NCBI RefSeq assembly: GCF_000719705.1
Contig: NZ_JOHO01000038.1
Coordinates: forward strand, 1-64,000
Source of the DNA: Streptomyces sp. NRRL S-350
Lineage (GTDB): Bacteria; Actinomycetota; Actinomycetes; Streptomycetales; Streptomycetaceae
Length of the DNA stretch: 64,000 bases
Direction: 5' to 3'
Position numbers and translations under genes: made by a program. The notes beneath the pieces are model-generated. The model was not told where the DNA came from. It made no database searches and was given only the letters and a program-made list of their open reading frames with translations. Of the stretch, positions 61,138-64,000 are shown piece after piece (the stretch's first letter is position 1; each line of letters begins with the position of its first letter).

Positions 61138-62604
61138 TCAGACGAGGTCGACGCCGGGGTAGAGCGGGTACGGCGCGAGGAGGTCGGCGGCGCGCTTGGC
61201 CACGGCGTCGCGCAAGGCCGCGTCGAGGGTGTGGTTGGCCTTGGACGGGGCGCCGGCGGCCGTGGTGGCGGGGCTGGTGGCGCGCAGGACGGTGTCGATC
61301 AGCTCGGCGATCTCGTCCATCTCGGCGGTGCCCAGGCCGCGGGTGGTGAGGGCCGGGGTGCCGAGACGGATGCCCGAGGTGTACCAGGCGCCGTTCGGGT
61401 CCTGCGGGACGGAGTTGCGGTTGGTGACGATGCCCGAGTCCAGCAGGGCCGCCTCGGCCTGGCGGCCGGTCAGGCCGTAGCCGGAGACGTCGGCGAGGAC
61501 GAGGTGGTTGTCGGTGCCGCCGGTGACCAGCTTGCCGCCGCGGCGCAGCAGGCCCTCGGCGAGGGCCTGGGCGTTGGCGACGACGGCGCGGGCGTACTCC
61601 TGGAACTCGGGGCGGCGGGCCTCGGCGAGGGCGACCGCCTTGGCGGCCATGACGTGCGAGAGCGGGCCGCCGAGGACCAGCGGGCAGCCCCGGTCGACGT
61701 GCTCGGCCAGCTCGGAGGTGCACAGCACCATGCCGCCGCGCGGACCGCGCAGGGACTTGTGGGTCGTCGTGGTGACGATGTGGGCGTGCGGGACGGGGTC
61801 GTGGTCGCCGGTCAGCACCTTGCCCGCGACCAGGCCGGCGAAGTGCGCCATGTCGACCATGAGGGTGGCGCCGACCTCGTCCGCGATCTCGCGCATCTTC
61901 CGGAAGTCCACCAGCCGCGGGTAGGCGGAGTACCCCGCCACGATGATCAGCGGGCGGAACTCGCGGGCCGTCTCGCGCAGCGCGTCGTAGTCGATCAGGC
62001 CGGTCACCGGGTCCGTGCCGTAGCTGCGCTGCTCGAACATCTTGCCGGAGATGTTGGGGCGGAAGCCGTGGGTGAGGTGGCCGCCGGTGTCCAGGGACAT
62101 GCCGAGCATGCGCTGGTTGCCGAGCTCGTGGCGCAGCCGCGCCCAGTCCTCCTCCGTGAGGTCGTTGACGTTGCGGACCTCGGCCCGCTCCAGCGCCGGG
62201 CTCTCGACCCGCTGCGAGAGGACGGCCCAGAAGGCGGTGAGGTTGGCGTCGATGCCGGAGTGCGGCTGGACGTACGCGTGGTCGGCGCCGAACAGCTCGC
62301 GGGCGTGCTCGGCGGCGATGGTCTCGACGGTGTCGACGTTGCGGCAGCCCGCGTAGAAGCGGCGGCCTGCGGTGCCCTCGGCGTACTTGTCGCTGAGCCA
62401 GTTGCCCATGGCGAGCAGGACGGCCGGGGAGGCGTAGTTCTCGCTGGCGATCAGCTTGAGGGAGGCGCGCTGGTCCGCCAGCTCCCGGCCGATGGCGGCG
62501 GCGATCCGCGGTTCGACGCCTGCGACCACGTCGAGGGCGCTGCGGAAGGCGGTGTCGGCGGCGGGGGTCGCGGCGGTGTGGGGGTGCTGGGGCTGCTGGG
62601 CCAA
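61138..62604 (-). CDS. glyA: Serine hydroxymethyltransferase (long form)
   Basis: PLP enzyme moving a one-carbon unit from serine to tetrahydrofolate. The Schiff-base lysine is Lys283 in [25 protein letters not shown] and [10 protein letters not shown] are further hallmarks. At 488 residues it exceeds the usual 415-430: an insertion around 133-170 ([20 protein letters not shown] onward) accounts for most of it. The start is a TTG at 62604 with CAGGAGACC upstream; no ATG fits. A ZTP riboswitch lies directly upstream, linking expression to folate and purine status. Confidence 0.9.
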   Translation of the reverse strand: MAQQPQHPHTAATPAADTAFRSALDVVAGVEPRIAAAIGRELADQRASLKLIASENYASPAVLLAMGNWLSDKYAEGTAGRRFYAGCRNVDTVETIAAEHARELFGADHAYVQPHSGIDANLTAFWAVLSQRVESPALERAEVRNVNDLTEEDWARLRHELGNQRMLGMSLDTGGHLTHGFRPNISGKMFEQRSYGTDPVTGLIDYDALRETAREFRPLIIVAGYSAYPRLVDFRKMREIADEVGATLMVDMAHFAGLVAGKVLTGDHDPVPHAHIVTTTTHKSLRGPRGGMVLCTSELAEHVDRGCPLVLGGPLSHVMAAKAVALAEARRPEFQEYARAVVANAQALAEGLLRRGGKLVTGGTDNHLVLADVSGYGLTGRQAEAALLDSGIVTNRNSVPQDPNGAWYTSGIRLGTPALTTRGLGTAEMDEIAELIDTVLRATSPATTAAGAPSKANHTLDAALRDAVAKRAADLLAPYPLYPGVDLV

Positions 62605-62627
62605 GGCGGTCTCCTGGTGGGGATGCG

Positions 62628-62716
62628 GATGGCCCAGGCGCTCGGCAACGTCACGTGAGGTTTCACGGGGCCGCTTCCCGATGGTTGATTCCATCCCTAC
62701 GCGCCAGTCGCGGCCC
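62628..62716 (-). ncRNA. ZTP/ZMP (pfl) riboswitch upstream of glyA
   Basis: Read on the minus strand, the leader shows the pfl core: CCGCGACTGGCGC (62713-62701), GGAATCAACCATCGGGAAGC in the internal loop region, and GAGCGCCTGGGCC near the end (about 62642-62630). These blocks are the conserved parts of the ZTP riboswitch, which senses the purine intermediate ZMP/ZTP when formyl-folate runs low and raises one-carbon gene expression. It ends about 25 bases before the glyA TTG. Confidence 0.88.
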
Positions 62717-62867
62717 ATCGGGATCGTACCAACATCGGGTGGTCCGGGGCGGCGGTCTCACAGTGCGGACCCCAGGCCCTCGGGCGCCGGCGTAACGGGT
62801 TGGCCCGACCGGGCGCGAGCGGTTCATGATCGAGCCTGTCAGGTCCGACCGGAGAGGTGCACCGAAC

Positions 62868-63278
62868 ATGTCCCAGACCGATCAGCCGAACGTCGACACG
62901 GAACTCGTCGAGGCGGCCCTGGAGGTGGTGCGACGGCATGCCCGGGGCGACAACCACACGGTGGCAGCGGCCGGGCGCAACGCCGACGGCCGGATCGTCA
63001 CCGCCCTGAACGCCTACCACTTCACCGGCGGGCCGTGTGCAGAGCTGGTGCTCATCGGGGCGGCGGCCGGGCAGGGGGCGTACGAGCTCACCACCGTGGT
63101 GGCGGTCGCCGACCGGGAGCGCGGGGTCATCCCGCCGTGCGGGCGCTGCCGCCAGGTGCTGCTCGACTACTTCCCCGAGGTGCGGATCGTCGTCGGACAG
63201 GGGTCCGAGCTGCGCACCGTACCGGTCCTGGACCTGCTGCCGGAGGCGTACGTCTGGGCCGACCACCAGGGCGACTGA
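62868..63278 (+). CDS. Blasticidin-S-deaminase-like cytidine deaminase
   Basis: Zinc deaminase of 136 residues. The zinc and catalytic residues are Cys57, Glu59, Cys91 and Cys94 (PCAEL and PCGRCRQV). The stretch NAYHFTGGPCAELVLIG and the end LLPEAYVW closely resemble the Aspergillus blasticidin-S deaminase as I remember it, more than housekeeping Cdd. It may therefore deaminate a cytosine nucleoside antibiotic or cytidine itself. ATG at 62868 after GGAGAGG. Confidence 0.85.
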   Translation: MSQTDQPNVDTELVEAALEVVRRHARGDNHTVAAAGRNADGRIVTALNAYHFTGGPCAELVLIGAAAGQGAYELTTVVAVADRERGVIPPCGRCRQVLLDYFPEVRIVVGQGSELRTVPVLDLLPEAYVWADHQGD

Positions 63279-63412
63279 GCGGAGGAGGCGCCCGACGGGT
63301 GAACCGGCGCGGCCGTTGGCCCTCCGTTCGACTGCGCGAGTGCGGCCCGAGGCACTAGCGTGCAGGCAATGTGACGCGACAGACCGAGGAATCGCCAGCC
63401 CGAGGGGGCACA

Positions 63413-63976
63413 TTGTCGGACGACCTGCTCATCGCGAAGATCAACCACGGCTTCGATCACCTCGACGCCGACGGCGACGGACTGCTCACCGAGCGGGACC
63501 ACCTCCTGATGGGCCAGTCGGTGGCCCGTTCCCTCGGCCACCAGGAAGGCTCGGAGGCCGAGGCCGTCATCGTCCGCGCCTACCTGACGATCTGGCACGA
63601 CCTGCACCTCGCCCGGCTGCCCGCCGGCACCGAGGCGATCACGCGGCAACAGTTCGCCGTCTCCACCGGGTCGCTCGCGGACGATCCCGAGGCCGCGCGC
63701 GACATCCTCGGCGCACTCGCCGAAGCCTTCCTCGCCGTCGCCGACGCCGACCGCAGCGGAACCGTGGACGCCGGCGAATTCTTCGTCTTCCAGCGCGGCC
63801 ACTTCGCCGGCCTCAGCCGCGACGACTCCGACACGGCGTTCCGCCACCTCGACACCGACGGGGACGGCGTACTGTCCGTGGCCGAGTTCACCGACGCGAT
63901 CATCGAGTACTGGACCAGCCGCGACCCGGCCGCACCGGGCAACTGGTGGACCGGCAAGCCCCCGCACGCCTTCTGA
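63413..63976 (+). CDS. EF-hand calcium-binding protein
   Basis: A cytoplasmic calcium-binding protein (calerythrin/CabC-like), 187 residues from the TTG at 63413, which has GAGGGGG upstream. Three canonical EF-hand loops are visible: DADGDGLLTERD (18-29), DADRSGTVDAGE (111-122) and DTDGDGVLSVAE (147-158); a fourth, between 60 and 95, is degenerate. An in-frame GTG at 63371 would add 14 residues but lacks a clear site. Such proteins buffer calcium and affect aerial growth in Streptomyces. Confidence 0.85.
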   Translation: MSDDLLIAKINHGFDHLDADGDGLLTERDHLLMGQSVARSLGHQEGSEAEAVIVRAYLTIWHDLHLARLPAGTEAITRQQFAVSTGSLADDPEAARDILGALAEAFLAVADADRSGTVDAGEFFVFQRGHFAGLSRDDSDTAFRHLDTDGDGVLSVAEFTDAIIEYWTSRDPAAPGNWWTGKPPHAF

Positions 63977-64000
63977 CATCGGCGCTGCGGCCGACACCGC

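Overview
The window is very high G+C actinomycete DNA. It carries a squalene/hopanoid operon with an adjoining idi gene, a MalR/MalEFG/AglA block, a GluABCD-type amino-acid importer, a c-di-AMP riboswitch ahead of an rpf gene, an EF-hand protein and a stand-alone terpene synthase. This combination, with frequent GTG/TTG starts and 4-nt ATGA/GTGA overlaps, points to the Streptomycetaceae (Streptomyces or Kitasatospora), in a chromosomal rather than plasmid or phage setting. No integrase, transposase, CRISPR array or rRNA was seen; one tRNA gene (Leu, anticodon GAG) is present.

Layout, left to right. 1-2.4 kb: terminator hairpin of an upstream gene, c-di-AMP (ydaO-type) riboswitch, secreted Rpf/LysM/NlpC-P60 wall hydrolase, and an orphan antitoxin-like small gene. 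2.4-8.6 kb (minus strand): maltose/maltodextrin operon malE-malF-malG-aglA-malR with a LacI-type operator ahead of malE. 8.9-15.8 kb: GNAT acetyltransferase, galM, a large ATP-binding LuxR-like regulator, a class I terpene synthase and a SnoaL-like protein. 15.8-24.5 kb: serine hydrolase, Nudix hydrolase, TetR regulator, a repeat-tailed protein of unknown function, a spermidine-synthase-like protein, a cysteine dioxygenase/YeiH-type exporter pair, and a LysR regulator. 24.6-28.1 kb (minus): glutamate-type ABC importer coupled to a LapA-like membrane protein. 28.2-31.9 kb (minus): an asymmetric heterodimeric ABC exporter. 32.5-37.4 kb: aldo/keto reductase, a double MarR regulator, FabG-like reductase, PAP2 phosphatase, I78-like protein and a small membrane protein.

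37.5-49.4 kb (minus): hopanoid operon read hpnC-hpnD-hpnE-prenyl synthase-shc-hpnG-hpnH-dxs-hpnO. It would take farnesyl diphosphate to squalene (HpnC/D/E), to hopene (Shc), to adenosylhopane (HpnH), to ribosylhopane (HpnG) and to aminobacteriohopanetriol (HpnO), with DXS boosting isoprenoid supply. An ispG copy, which I recall inside the Streptomyces coelicolor version, is absent. 49.7-55.1 kb (minus): six-gene set (nucleotidyltransferase, glycerol-1-phosphate-dehydrogenase-like enzyme, CDP-alcohol phosphotransferase, family 2 glycosyltransferase, ABC-2 permease, ABC ATPase) that looks like a pathway making and exporting a phosphodiester-containing glycan or glycolipid of unknown structure; this is the best candidate for an undescribed system. 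55.7-64 kb: idi, RsbW-like ATP-binding protein, tRNA-Leu, amino-acid permease, a SAM methyltransferase, glyA under a ZTP riboswitch, a blasticidin-S-deaminase-like enzyme and an EF-hand protein.

Functional calls rest on motifs and remembered family patterns; no database search was run. Several starts were moved inward from the longest open frame on the basis of ribosome-binding sites and overlap with neighbours, and these are stated per gene.
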